Counted from the first letter of the stretch, positions 22,700 to 33,639 are shown. The stretch: 64,000 nucleotides of DNA from Charina bottae (GCA_023362775.1 JALMGJ010000060.1:630501-694500); one strand, 5' to 3'. Made by a program: numbers and translations. The notes: generated by a model from the letters alone, not told the origin.

Positions 22700-23028
22700 G
22701 GTGGCTCAGCGGGTAAGAGGCCAGGCTTGTCGATCAGAAGATCACAAGTTCGGAGGTTCGAATCCCTAGCCCCGCGTGATGGAGTGAGCTCCCGCACTCA
22801 CCCCAGCTCTTGCCAACCTAGCAATTTGAAAGCATGCAAATGCAAGTAGATGAATAGGTACCACTTCGGTGGGTAGGTAACAGTGTTCCACGTGCATCAT
22901 GCCGGCCACATGACCGTGGAAGCGTCTTCAGACAACACTGGCTCTTCGGCTAAGAAATGGAGATGAGTACCGGCCCCTAGAGTCGGACACAACTGCACAA
23001 GTGTGCGGGGGGAACCTTTACCTTTACC
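22700..23028 (+). mobile_element. Sauria-type SINE, slightly 5' truncated
   Basis: Starts within the A-box region (GGTGGCTCAGCGGGTAAGAG), has B box GGTTCGAATCC, the CCAACCTAGCAATTTGAAAG body and the AGAGTCGGACACAACTGCAC tail, and ends CCTTTACC. A short direct repeat TAATTT lies at 22694-22699 and 23029-23034. Confidence 0.88.
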
Positions 23029-23059
23029 TAATTTTTGCATATTAGAGATTCTTGGAAAT

Positions 23060-24180
23060 CAGCTCAACTCCTGGTCATTTTGTGTGCACATCCATGTAGT
23101 TTTCTTGGCAACAATTAAGCATTGCCTTTTTCCAGGATTTCCTTTTCCAACTTCCCATTCTAGTCTATATCCTTGATGCTCTCCTTTCCAAATACAAACC
23201 AGCTTTTCTGAGATCAGACAGGAGCAGCTAATACCTATCGTTTGCTGTGGTTTTTTTCTAGTAAAACACCCTAAGTTATACTCTCCCCTTGGTTACATAA
23301 AGAGTATCATGTTTCTCTTTACTCCAGCTTTGCACCTTACTGGGATCCATGTGCTTAACTTAAAACCTAAATCTAACTCTCTTTCCATAGGGAACCCATG
23401 GATGCATTCTTCCTATTATCAAGCATTAAGTCTTCACACACACTTAAACAAGTTGCACAGCCATTCCATAAGCAAGCCACACCCATATTTTAACATTTCT
23501 CCTGTAATATCATCTACATCTTCAGCCTTATAATTTGTCATCATTCTCACAGCATGTACAACTTCCTTTATATCTTTATTTCTTGGCTATTATCATTTAT
23601 AACATTTATTTCAATTTGACAAATTACTTTGACAAATTACTATCAATCCCATACAAATCTATAAAATATTTCTTTCAGCATTCCCTCACTTCAGTTTATT
23701 CCAAATGAAAAGCAATTTCATTGCATTTATTTTTTATTTTATTCACCCTCCTGGTGGCATCCTATTTTAGCCCTCTTCACCCACTTCCCAAACCAGGCAT
23801 TCTTTCCATCAAAACTGCTTTGCATTTTCTCAGCTTCTTTTAATCTTAATCGTAGCTTGCTTTCCTTGATTACATTCTTTGCAACTATGTTTTTCTCTAT
23901 ATATACATTATAAAATGTCTTTCCCTCATCTACATTTTTGCTACAATCGTTCCTTTACATGCTTTTTTTCCCTTCTCACTCACAGCATCTTTCTCTTCCT
24001 CACTCCACCAAACATCTTTTTTCATACTACCCACACGATGCGACATTCTCTGAAACATTTTTTTCTCCCTGTTCCAAGCAGTTTCCACATCCTTTTTTTC
24101 TATCTTCACTTCCCATTCATTCTGTTGGGAGAGTAATCATATTTTTTTCCGTAGATTATGAATCTATAGGACTCAGAAGC
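23060..24180 (-). pseudogene. Degenerate LINE reverse-transcriptase remnant
   Basis: On the minus strand a DVWWSEEEKDAVSEK phrase (about 24025-23980) is followed about 500 bp later by DDITGEMLKYG...MEWLCNLF (about 23510-23430). A WW-x-EE-x(3)-AV motif upstream of an ITGEMLKYG motif is the layout of the linker and first RT block in several non-LTR clades (R4/Dong- or RTE-like). Many stops interrupt the frame. Clade not resolved; boundaries approximate. It is older than the BovB copy. Confidence 0.6.
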
Positions 24181-24660
24181 TTCCTCTCCCTGAAGTCATT
24201 CTACTTTCCCTCTTGTTTCTTTCATTCCTTCCTTTGTCTTCCACATCCATTTTTCCCCAAGATCAGCTCTTGGCACTATCAAATAATACCCTGTTCCACA
24301 TTCAGACCCTTTCCTCACCCTTATATCCTTTACTAAGTCATTCAATATTGCATCATAAACTATCAAATATGGTTACATGCATTCTGTTATATACGTTCTT
24401 TTGCCATGTGTACACATGAATGGATTTATGCTTAAGTCACATATATGAAACAAATAATGCCTTTTCTAAGCAGATATTCATCAGTCACCCTTCTAATTCA
24501 TTCTTGGGTCTCCAAATGAACTCGTCTTGCCCCCCCCCCCTTATCACTATTCATTGGGCTGTAATATACAATGTATCACTGACTGATGAATTCCTATTTT
24601 TATAAATACCCATAGCAACCTAGATGTCATAAATTCATACTTTCTGATACACTTTTAGCC

Positions 24661-24736
24661 CTTCCTTCCTTCCTTCCTTCCTTCCTTCCTTCCTTCCACC
24701 CACCCACCCACCCACCCACCCATCCATCCATCCATT
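24661..24736. repeat. (CTTC)n then (CCCA)n/(TCCA)n microsatellite
   Basis: Compound tetranucleotide array: CTTC, then CCCA/CCAC, then CCAT units. Confidence 0.97.
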
Positions 24737-26483
24737 CATAAATCTATACCTTCATTTTTCTGTGTGAATTTATTGGTTCCACTTCACAAGATCAGATCAT
24801 CTTCATTTGGATCTGTTATACAGTATATACTTCCCCTCTTAGTTTCACAATCACACACAACCTATACATTTTTCTTTAATTAATTTCATTTGTTAAGTCT
24901 TGTTCTTTACTACTTACATCTCTTATATTTCAAGTCACAATCATTCATAATACAATGTTCATCACCAGAAAGACCCAGACTTATTGACTTCCACTTCAGT
25001 CAACTGAAGCTTTTTCATAAAAAATTAAGGAAATGAAATTAATACTTTATTACAGTCAGTGATCAGTACAGGAAAAAAAGAATGAAAAATAATATAAAAT
25101 GTTAAAAAAACGTATCTATTTAACCCTAACCATATAGATAAGTGAATAAGAAAATAAATTTAACATAACATAAAAAACTGTAGATATAGAACCCATAAAA
25201 CACATAAAGCTAATCTAAATAACTGAACCTATAAAATCTTTTCTCTATGAAGCTGTCTACTTTGTTTACTATTTTAAAATCCTTGGTTAAGTGTACTTTA
25301 AAAGAAGAATAAGAAATAAGGTAAAGATGGAAAATGATTTTATAACCTAAAAAATGTAAGACTCCCACCAATGCATAAGTACATGCCGTATATGACAGGA
25401 GGTTTAATTATCTTTAATTATATTATAGGTATGGAAAATCTTATGCATGCATATTGAGGAATTTAAAAGGACAAACTGAAGTAGTCAAGAAATGTATTGC
25501 ATGTGTTGTAAGTATGCATTGTGTCCTCAAATACTTTTTAGAGCAAAGCAAAAAGAGTAACCAATTGTTTTCATAGCTTTATTCATATAATAATGAGACA
25601 GAAGATCAACAAACAAACAAAAAGGGGAAAAGAAAGGTCCTTGAAAACATTTTATGAATGTTTTCTTTGGCCTTGCTCTTTGTAATTAAAAGGCAATATT
25701 GACAATGTCAGTGGTAAGAAGAAATAGATAATTAAAATTCTGTATGCTAGAAGGAAGGTCAGCCACCTGCAGAGAATAAATCAAAAGGGAAATTTTAGTT
25801 AACTATATCTGCATTCTTCTCTTAATGAGTCAGTGGATAAACTGAAAACCCCAGAGTACTATTTATTAATCGAGGCACCCACAAAAAAGAGTTTCTCTTG
25901 AATTTATGACAAAAGCTTAAGAAGGGATTTTGCATTGAATCAGTCAAGCAATACTTTTAACTTCCATCCATTCCACAGTAATTATAAGAAGAGAAGAGCT
26001 GTACGTTTATCACAAGCCACAAGGCGCAACCATCAGAAACCTTTCATACTTTGGCTCATCATGATGCACTCCGCGTGGTAAGCCACTAGTTTGCTTTCCA
26101 ATTCTAAAATGGACAGAGAAGATGGTAGTAACTGTAGAGAGATTATGGTTCAAGCAGAAGGTTATTTGGCAAATATATGTTCAAGATGCTTAGGGCCTCC
26201 ACTTGTCTGCTCTGGTGCTAAGATTAAGGGAGGGGAAGAGAGGGATGTTGTTGTTCCCATATTTCTCTGTTCTGTTCCGGGAGTAGGGGGAAGAAGGTAT
26301 AGACAAGGTAGGTCTCACTAGATTTTTCATCCTTTTCCCTTTCAACTCTGAAATGAACGATAGCTTGAGGAAGGTCTTTTGTAAGTTGAAAGCTCATGGT
26401 TTGCATTTGAAATATCGATGGCCTTAATTACTTTATGAATTCAAGGCAATTTGTTCTTAATGCAAATTATAGGCATTTACAGG
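24737..26483. other. No gene recognised
   Basis: AT-rich, unique-looking DNA; a poly-C tract lies just outside at 24531-24540. No coding frame, RNA gene or clear repeat seen. Confidence 0.45.
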
Positions 26484-26580
26484 ATCAGGCTGTAATCCTC
26501 TTCCCAGCTGCCTGGGAGTCAGCCCCATTGAACTAAATGACAGATAACAATCTGTAACTGTGTATAGGATTATACCGTGA
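26484..26580 (+). repeat. MITE fragment (sauropsid hAT type)
   Basis: Contains GGCTGTAATCCTCTTCCCAG, then TGGGAGTCAGCCCCATTGAA and a closing TAGGATTATAC block. The central phrase is typical of a very common sauropsid hAT MITE. No clean duplication remains. Confidence 0.5.
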
Positions 26581-26619
26581 AAACACTACAGAGCGCTGGT
26601 TCTCAGCAGGGAGCCCCAC

Positions 26620-26790
26620 ATACATGAACAGAGGACAGTAGCTGATCAGCTTTTGCTTAGCATTCATTTCACCAATCTTAATGACATGCAAATGATGTTA
26701 AATTGCATGTAGCTGGCTATGCAAATTAGTTCTGGACCACCGGCACATGAGTTGACTCCACTGTAGCTTTTAGTAATGGACAAATTGCTT
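26620..26790. promoter_or_regulatory. Candidate conserved non-coding element
   Basis: Unique, non-repeat sequence with two perfect octamers ATGCAAAT (26686-26693 and 26719-26726), an inverted ATTGCATG between them (26702-26709), and several TAAT cores nearby. Octamers bind POU-family factors. Clusters like this are common in developmental enhancers, but function is inferred from motif density only. Confidence 0.25.
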
Positions 26791-27267
26791 TAGATGATAG
26801 GCAAATGTATTTCTACTCCAACACTCCTGAGGGCTAGGATTTAATAGGGTGTCTGTATGAATTTCACATAGCCTTTGCTCTGAGCCCCCTGAACAGAATG
26901 TTAGAATGAAAAATCTTTTGACCTGACTCAGAGATTAGATCTTTATTTGTTGCTTGTTATCAAAAGCTGACCTTCTCTCTTGCAGGTTGGGAAACCCATT
27001 AACGCACCTATGACAAGCTGAGCCAGATGGATGCTGTTTCAGCAGTTTGCTTCTCCAGGCTCCTGACACCATATCGTTTGAGGGAAAATATAAGGATGGA
27101 AATAATATCCAGGCCAATTGGGGCAATTCCACTTCTCTCTCCCCTGCTTCCCTTCAAAATATCCCAGAGCCACAAAGCCAGAGATGCAAAGACTGTAGCT
27201 AGCCAATTCCCTCTAACCAGACTGAAGCAAAGTTGATGGTTCAACTCACATTTCTGCCAAATAAAAG
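26791..27267. other. No gene recognised
   Basis: Overlapping open frames on both strands at 26935-27244 carry no motif I recognise. No repeat identified. Confidence 0.4.
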
Positions 27268-27280
27268 TATATCATTTACT

Positions 27281-27441
27281 CCAATAGAAGAGAATATCTG
27301 TAGCTCAGGGCTGAACCGTGGAGTCCTTGGTGCTCTCTGAGCTTGGTTGTTTGCTTGCAGATGTTTCATTACCTGACTAGGTAACATCATCAGTCCGATG
27401 ATGTTACCTAGTCAGGTAATAAAATGTCTGCAAGGACTCCA
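27281..27441 (-). mobile_element. Short hammerhead-bearing insert
   Basis: 161-bp insert between 13-bp duplications TATATCATTTACT (27268-27280 and 27442-27454). It starts with the family end (ATAGAAGAGAATAT on the plus strand) and GGAGTCCTTGGTGCTCTCTG, and includes an inverted repeat with arms 27364-27390 and 27398-27424. Same family as 27498-28369 and 42937-43084. No protein frame. Confidence 0.75.
27355..27393 (-). ncRNA. Hammerhead-like ribozyme core
   Basis: On the minus strand: CTGATGA (27387-27393), stem II TTACC/GGTAA with a TAGTCA loop, GAAA (27364-27367), then CATCTGCAAG. The conserved boxes are perfect, but the upstream half of stem I is lost at the inversion joint. A degraded plus-strand partner (CCGATGA at 27395-27401, AAAA replacing GAAA) follows. 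Confidence 0.45.
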
Positions 27442-27529
27442 TATATCATTTACTATATATTAGATTTTTATACTGAGAATTGTATAATTATGATGGTGGA
27501 GTCCTTGGTGCTCTCTGAGCCTTGTTGTT

Positions 27530-27579
27530 TTCTTGCAGATGTTTCATTGCCAGGCTAGGCAACATCTTCAGTGCGAAAA
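27530..27579 (-). ncRNA. Hammerhead-like ribozyme motif, left arm
   Basis: On the minus strand: CTGAAGA (27565-27571), stem II TTGCC/GGCAA with loop TAGCCT, GAAA, CA, UC, then TGCAAGAA, which can pair with the sequence preceding CTGAAGA (TTTTCGCA) with one mismatch. Near-complete type I fold with an almost absent stem III. Confidence 0.5.
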
Positions 27580-28249
27580 GGGAGTGGAACTTGCTTTCTT
27601 TTTATATGTCATGGCTTGTCCTGCTTGTGTTGGTGGAGGTATTGTTCTCTCCTTAGGAGTTCCTTGATTGGGCTGTTGTTTGCTGCTTGGTTGATTGACT
27701 AAGTTAATAGTTCCTTGATTAAGGTATAATGTACTGCTTGATTGTTCATCTTGCATAAATCCTTCCAAAAATACAACCAACCCCTTTTTTACTGTAGTGC
27801 AGGCACATATCCAAAGTTCCTCATGAATACATAAATTCCGGACTTTTGGAATATAATTTAGTAATGCATTAACATCCTTAAACCGTAACTTCTTCCCAAT
27901 CACTTGGTACACCATCATAACCAAAAAGGAACTATCAGCAGGCATGACCATAACAAATGTACTCATAAATCTTCAAATTTATTACATCTCCAATGAAGGA
28001 GGAATTACATTTCTGGGGTGAGGAACACAGACTGCTATGCAACAACCAACACCCAGATATGCAAAGGTTAACACCAGGATTAGCACCAGAGGAACAATCA
28101 AACAGCACAATATACCCTAATCAAACTCAGTCAATCAACCAAGTAGCAAACAACAACCCAATCAAGGAACTACTAAGGAGAGAACAACACCTCCACCAAC
28201 ACAGGCAGGACAAGCCATGGTATATAAACAGAGAGCAAGTCCCACTCCC

Positions 28250-28299
28250 TTTTTGCACTGAAGATGTTGCCTAGCCTGGCAATGAAACATCTGCAAGAA
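28250..28299 (+). ncRNA. Hammerhead-like ribozyme motif, right arm, complete fold
   Basis: Stem I TTTTTGCA (28250-28257) pairs with TGCAAGAA (28292-28299) over 8 bp with one wobble. CTGAAGA is at 28258-28264. Stem II TTGCC (28267-28271) pairs perfectly with GGCAA (28278-28282) around a 6-nt loop, extended by a G-U pair. GAAA is at 28284-28287. Stem III is reduced to the A15.1-U16.1 pair with two nt between, and the predicted cleavage site follows C28291. All conserved boxes are present. Minimal stem III motifs of this kind are known to act best as dimers. Confidence 0.55.
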
Positions 28300-28385
28300 A
28301 ACAACAAGGCTCAGAGAGCACCAAGGACTCCACAGTTCAACCCTGAGCTACAAATATTCTCTTTGTTTGATTATGATGGTATCAT

Positions 28386-28990
28386 ACAGGCAGATTCTAC
28401 CTGAAGCAGATGGTCCCTTCTGAAGCAGAAGTAGCCAGGACCCAAACCATGAAAGTGGCTTTATTGGTGATAAACAACAATCTGAATTATACCCAGAAAC
28501 CTATAGGCAACCAATGCAGGGACTGAAGAAGAGGTGTGATTCTGCTGAATTGGCTTTCACTTGTCAGCACACAGACATTTGGCACCAAGTACAGTTTCTG
28601 GATAGTCTTCAAAGGCAGCTCTGAGTGCATTGTCATAACCAGCCATTAGGTGATGAAGGTGTGAATAACTGTAGCTAGAGAATCTGGCTCCAAGAAAGGC
28701 CACATCCAGTACACCAGCTGAAACTGAGTGAATGTCCTCCTGGCTTTCACCAGCTATTCCAACAGGATCTATGAATCCAAGAGAATGCCGAGATCATGAA
28801 CAGCTGCTCCATTTTGCTGGGATTCACCTTGAACCAGTTTTGACCCATCCAGTCCCTGACAGCCAATCCCTTCAGGATTGGGTTAGGATATCCAGTCCGT
28901 CTCCTGTTTAGCCCAGAGTAGAGATCTATAACATACTGATGATACTTGACCCTGGTCCAGTGGATGACCCCTTCCAGTGGCTTCATATGG
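28386..28990 (-). pseudogene. L2-type LINE coding fragment
   Basis: Minus-strand fragment encoding VRDWMGQNWFKVNPSKMEQL (about 28865-28805), which matches the W-M-x(3)-L-x-L-N-P-x-K-T-E phrase of L2/CR1 reverse transcriptases. It is preceded by TRVKYHQYVIDLYSGL, a degraded version of the block around the catalytic residues. Frames are broken; boundaries approximate. Confidence 0.65.
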
Positions 28991-29737
28991 GTATTAAATA
29001 AGGTAATGATACTGTTAGTAGTAATTCAATGTGACAGTTTCACATAATGCTCCTAAAGAGAATTATGCAATCTATCAACTAAATACAGGTCAGACAGACA
29101 TACCCTAAAGTTTTGCAAATCATAAATATGTATATTAATCAAATCCACATTATAACAGGTTAAAGCAAGAATATAAAGGAAAATGAATTTATACACAAAT
29201 GCATTCAATATATAGCCAAGGTGTCCTTATTAATATTTACATTCTCAAGCTTTTCTGCTGACATGGCAGTTATCCATAACCTTTGTCCATAACCATATCA
29301 TTTTTCATTATCTTCCTAAATTCCTCCCTGTTTCAAAATTAGATCTGATGATTTCAAGCCTCATAGGTATCAGAGATGACAACTATGTGGACAGTGACTG
29401 ATGTTCCCAGCTATGCTTCTTAACAGGTGAGCTCTTCTTTTGTCCCCGTTGTCCCTTTGGGAATTTTTTATAGAGAAATCTCATATCATCTTCGCATTAG
29501 AATAGAAATAGTCATCTTAGTGAATCATAATCCTATTAAGGTATTTTGGATCATGGTGAAACTTCATGTAATTCATTTCAGTGTCAATATGACCATAATT
29601 CTTTTTTTCACTCACAGTACTGATGCCAATAATATGTTGATTAATTATCAGGTTCTTTTTCCCACTGAGCAAAGAAAACCGAAGAATCTCCATGCTGGGA
29701 ATCAGTAATATCTTAGAATGGAATGATCCATACAGTG
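28991..29737. other. No gene recognised
   Basis: AT-rich DNA with no supportable feature. The open frame at 29427-29708 has no motif. Confidence 0.45.
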
Positions 29738-30316
29738 AACTGATCTTTCTTTCTTTCTTTTTTTATAAGAATTTTATTAGGTTTAAAGCAAGAGTAAAAA
29801 CTAGAGAAAGGAAAAAAACTACAAAAAGAAAAAAAACTAAAAAGGTGTGAAAACAATTTTTTTTAAAAAAGAGGTGACTTCCGACTTTTAACAAGAATAT
29901 ACAGCAGTTCCCATAATCAATCCCTTGCTCTATATCAAACCAAAATCACATTATTTCTATAAATCATTCCATTAGTACATAAAAATCACTAAATACAATT
30001 GTTCCCTCCCCTTATATTAAAAGAAAATATATAAACCTCCTAATTAACTTCCCCCCTCCAAAGACAACATTTATTTAATTATTTCCTTCCTACTACTATT
30101 CTATACATTTCTGTCTGCTATAATAAGGATCAAACTAAAAAGCATATAAATTGTCTGCTCTTATAATTAATAATACTACAATTATAACAATCTTAATCAT
30201 ATTAAACCTAAAACCAAGCATTTATTATTATACTTTATTAATCTTAATCCAAATCATTAGAAAGAAATGAAGTCAAACAAGCCCTGAAAGCAATCCAGAT
30301 GAACCTTCTTAAACTC

Positions 30317-30781
30317 TTACCCCACTTCAAAATAAACCAAAGCATTTACATATCTCCACAGTACACACAAAGCATTTTTCATAAAGAAATCAAACAGCCC
30401 AACTGTCCCCCTTAAAGACTCAGACTTCTCAGCAAAAAACCTCCCATAGATAATGACCCCTTCCTTCCCATAGCATTCCATCAGAAAGAGAATTTCACTT
30501 AAGGTTTGCAATTCGGTCTGTCCCTTTAATTTCTTCAACTCAACAATCCGGTCGTTGTCTGGCATTTCAACAGAAGCTTCAATCTTGCTGTCAGTAAGAA
30601 CATTTCTATCGTTGTCAAGCTCTTCAATTTCTTCCACAACATCCCCTGCCAGATGATATATTTTAGAGCTGATGTTTTCCACAATGTCCTGAATATCTTG
30701 CATAATGACTTGACAAGAATCAAAAAGAATATGTTTAAGGTCTCGATGGAAATCTGAGAAAGTCTGCTTAAAATCTTCCAT
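30317..30781 (-). CDS. Coiled-coil protein of L1-derived element A (ORF1-like)
   Basis: 154-codon frame starting at ATG 30781. The first about 100 residues are rich in Ile/Leu/Glu/Asp with heptad-like spacing (for example ISSKIYHLAGDVVEEIEEL and MPDNDRIVELKKLKGQTEL), consistent with the coiled coil of L1 ORF1. The C-terminus (DFFMKNALCVLWRYVNALV) is unlike the RNA-binding domain of ORF1. Intact L1 ORF1 proteins are about twice as long, so this is truncated. The start lies 9 bp from the MITE target duplication on the element's 5' side. No evidence of expression. Confidence 0.4.
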   Translation of the reverse strand: MEDFKQTFSDFHRDLKHILFDSCQVIMQDIQDIVENISSKIYHLAGDVVEEIEELDNDRNVLTDSKIEASVEMPDNDRIVELKKLKGQTELQTLSEILFLMECYGKEGVIIYGRFFAEKSESLRGTVGLFDFFMKNALCVLWRYVNALVYFEVG

Positions 30782-30797
30782 GTCTCACACAGTAGAT

Positions 30798-31036
30798 CAG
30801 AGCTTTCCAAACTGTGTGTCGCGACACAAAAGTGTGTCGCCACACACAGCGTGGTGTGTTGCCACATCACCCGGAAGCGGCGGCGCGTGCGTGCATGGCG
30901 GCCGCCATGCACGCGCGCACCGCCACACGCCCCCGCGCCGCCGCACGCCCCTCCCGCGCCGCCACCGTGCGCGTGCGTGTCACCGCCGCCGCCGCCGCTG
31001 GGTGTGTCGCCAGCGGCGGCACTTTGGAAAGCCCTG
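30798..31036 (+). mobile_element. hAT-type MITE, copy 4 (subfamily B)
   Basis: 239-bp insert with ends CAGAGCTTTCCAAAC and CTTTGGAAAGCCCTG and a perfect 8-bp duplication CAGTAGAT (30790-30797 and 31037-31044). Interior GC-rich with GTCGCGACAC and CGCCGCCGCC tracts. It inserted into L1-derived copy A just upstream of its start codon, so it is younger than that copy. Confidence 0.92.
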
Positions 31037-31944
31037 CAGTAGATTATGGCGCCCCCTAGGTACTTAACCAGTGAAAGTAGGAGATAATGGAAAGTTTCTG
31101 GCACGTGTTTACACAAGTGAAAGCATGATAGCAAGCAGCTCCCCAGGGAAAGTAGCAGCAGAAAGCTGGAGATTCAAAACAGCAGATTCAGCGTGTAGGA
31201 AAATATTAAAATCTTCAAATTCAGTGCAGAAATAATAACAGGGAGATGATTATTTAGTCTCAATCCTCCTTAGTATTTGGATGGGAAACAAGCCAAAACT
31301 TTAAAAGATTTTTAAAAATTAATCCCAAATATAACGATAAGCACCAAGAAAGTTCGCTTCTCCTTGTCGTAGAAAGTCTCTCTTAGGGTACATAAACTTA
31401 AAAAATATAACTTGGGTGATTTAGAAATGGGGTGGCCGGTCTTAATGTCCCTTAAAGGCTACAGCGTGGCTTGGAAATGATGACATCCCCGCCTCCCTGC
31501 ATCTCTTACCAGATTAGTGGAAACACTGTTTACGATCCTCTGGCTGCAAGACGCCATTCTGGAGGACAGATGGGATGATTCAGAGTATTTTCTTTGTCCA
31601 GAAAAAGACTCCAGGGCATCAGGAAAAACCTGCCTGAGCCCAAAAAGAACTGCCGCAGTGTCAGTTCTGCCCACAGAGCCTGCAAGCACAGCTGTTCAGT
31701 CCACCATATCCCCACCAGAAGTCCAGTCAACTGATCTTTCAAGGACGGCACTGTTGCTATGCGTAAACATTTCCATTAGTTTGGCTGGGATAGCCACAGC
31801 TTTAAGAATTAGTCTTAAGAAAGTCCAGGAGCGAGGAGGCCTGTCTCACCTCTGGTGAGCTTAATGTATAGCTTAATGTGTAGCTTAATGTATAGTGAGT
31901 CAAAACTCATTATAAATGAATAAAGTGAAAGCATACGTTAAAAA

Positions 31945-32138
31945 GGGGCGCAATGGCTCAGTGGTTAAGATGCCAGGCTTGTTGATAGGAAGGTCGCAAG
32001 TTCAGAAGTTCGAGACCCTAGCCCCACATGACGGAGTGAGCTCCCGCACTCGCCCCAGCTCTTGCCAACCTAGCAATTCGAAAGCATGCAAATGCAAGTA
32101 GATAAATAGGCGGGAGGAACCTTTACCTTTTTACCTTT
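31945..32138 (+). mobile_element. Sauria-type SINE, internally deleted
   Basis: Intact head (GGGGCGCAATGGCTCAGTGG, B box AAGTTCGAGACC) and CCAACCTAGCAATTCGAAAG body, then a jump from GATAAATAGG directly to the GGAGGAACCTTTACC tail. About 130 bp of body is missing. Confidence 0.85.
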
Positions 32139-32214
32139 TCCTAAAAAAACAATTTTATACCAAATAACCTGACAAAAAACTTAGTTATTCCAGTAGGACA
32201 TATGTAATTCTAAA

Positions 32215-32325
32215 TAGAATTACAAATATATATATATATACAAATATACAAATATACAAATAATATGCAAATACACAAATATATAAAATAGAAAATAATA
32301 TACAAATATATAAATATATAAATAG
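32215..32325. repeat. AT-rich (ATACAA)n-type microsatellite
   Basis: Imperfect TATA and ATACAAAT units between two SINE copies. Confidence 0.85.
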
Positions 32326-32328
32326 AAA

Positions 32329-32626
32329 TGGCTTGTCAATCAGAAGGTTGCAAGTTCGGAGGTTCAAGACTTCAGCCCTGCGTGACGGAGTGAGCTCCCG
32401 CACTCGCCCCAGCTCTTGCCAACCTAGCAATTCGAAAGCATGCAAATGCAAGTAGATGGATAGGTACCACTTCAGTAGGATGGTAACAGCATTCCGCATG
32501 CGTCATGCCAGCCACATGACCGCGGAAGCATCTTCGGACAACGCTGGCTCTTCAGCTAACAAACAGAGATGAGCACCGGCCCCTAGAGTTGGACACAACT
32601 ATGCGGGGGAACCTTTACTTTTACTT
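32329..32626 (+). mobile_element. Sauria-type SINE, 5' truncated
   Basis: Begins at the GGCTTGTCAATCAGAAGG part of the head, keeps the CCAACCTAGCAATTCGAAAG body and the AGAGTTGGACACAACT tail, and ends in CTTTACTTTTAC. The B box is mutated (GGTTCAAGACT). Confidence 0.85.
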
Positions 32627-33639
32627 TTTAGCATGCACTATAATGTTGAAGTGTTGCTGTAATGTCAGCATAATACATCAATAATATATGATAGTATCAT
32701 TTTGAATTTTCTAAGCATAGTTTTCTGAGAGTAGGACTGTGCAGTGCTTTGGATAAAATTTCCAAAAAAAAAAAAGTTTTTCAGAGTGTATAGGTCATGA
32801 ACATAGCACATGTCTGTAACGTTTTAAAGGAGCTACATATTTTCATACTCTTCAAAGAGTTTCAGGTAGTTGCATTTATGTCCCTATGCATCCCAAACTT
32901 TCTTTTGGAATGACTGATTTGATTTGATTTTGGTGCTGCCTGACTCCAAACGAACTCTGGGTGGCTCACAACACAAAAACAAAATACAAATACAATACAA
33001 TACAATAAAAATACCATTTGTGAAGTGGGCAGGGCTACATCTATGAGCATACTCTTTGTTCCTATTGTGGTTCAATAAGTGAAAATTCCTGGCCTATGCT
33101 GTAATGGCCATGTTGGGGTGGCAAAATGAAGATGTTCACCTCACAATCTGGTGACAGGGCTTATTTTCTAGATCTCTTTGAAGCAAGCAAATAGGCAGTT
33201 GTAATTCAGCCCACCTATTTCTTCTTTAACCTTATTCTCAAATCCTTCTCCCTTTTCTCATCTGCTGAATGGATCTCCAGGAGTGTCATAGATCAAGGAA
33301 GGAGAAGAGGTCAGCAGAAGTACAAATGAAGGATGGAAAGGGTTATAAAGCTTTTGAAAGTAAAAATGCCCAGTCTGAGGCCTCAAGGAAAGGTGTCTGA
33401 GAAAGGGTAGGGAGAGAGTATGCTGAATTCCTCTCGATAGACCGCAGTGAAAGGGGTCAAGGAGACAGTGGGTGAAAGGTTTTAGAATGCGGGGCCCTCA
33501 ATCACCCTGGGTGAGAGTGGGGCCAGGAGAGGGAGATGGATGGGTTATTAGTTAATGGATAAAAGTTGAGATGGTGCATACATAATTGACATTGATTTTG
33601 TCAAGTGCAGGCAGTGGAGTGTTTCGGAGAAAGAATCTG
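32627..33639. other. No gene recognised; LINE 3' scrap inside
   Basis: Mostly unassigned. At about 32915-33012 a minus-strand LINE 3' end scrap is seen: GGTGCTGCCTGACTCCAAAC, then GGGTGGCTCACAACA, then ATACAATACAAT repeats, as in CR1/L2-type ends. Confidence 0.45.

Larger units (their letters stand above)
27498..28369. mobile_element. Hammerhead-bearing inverted-repeat insert
   Basis: 872-bp insert between perfect 11-bp duplications ATTATGATGGT (27487-27497 and 28370-28380). Left arm about 27498-27755 and right arm about 28070-28345 are inverted, diverged copies that share GGAGTCCTTGGTGCTCTCTG and TTGCAGATGTTTCATTGCCA. Each arm has a hammerhead-like motif. The centre (27757-28070) has no recognised domain; a minus frame across the left arm (27568-27966) shows none either. 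Inverted terminal copies plus hammerheads recall Penelope-like elements; class inferred. Confidence 0.7.
29750..31728 (-). mobile_element. L1-derived element without RT, copy A
   Basis: Insert between perfect 12-bp duplications AACTGATCTTTC (29738-29749 and 31729-31740). On the plus strand it begins with a T-rich tract, so the element reads on the minus strand and ends in poly-A. It holds a coiled-coil frame (30317-30781) and a GC-richer 5' region, but no endonuclease or RT. A hAT MITE (30798-31036) sits inside. The 3' end (ACTTTTTAC...AATAAAATTCTTATAAAAA sense) resembles those of copies at 37972 and 45487. Comparable to half-L1 (HAL1) elements. Confidence 0.75.
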
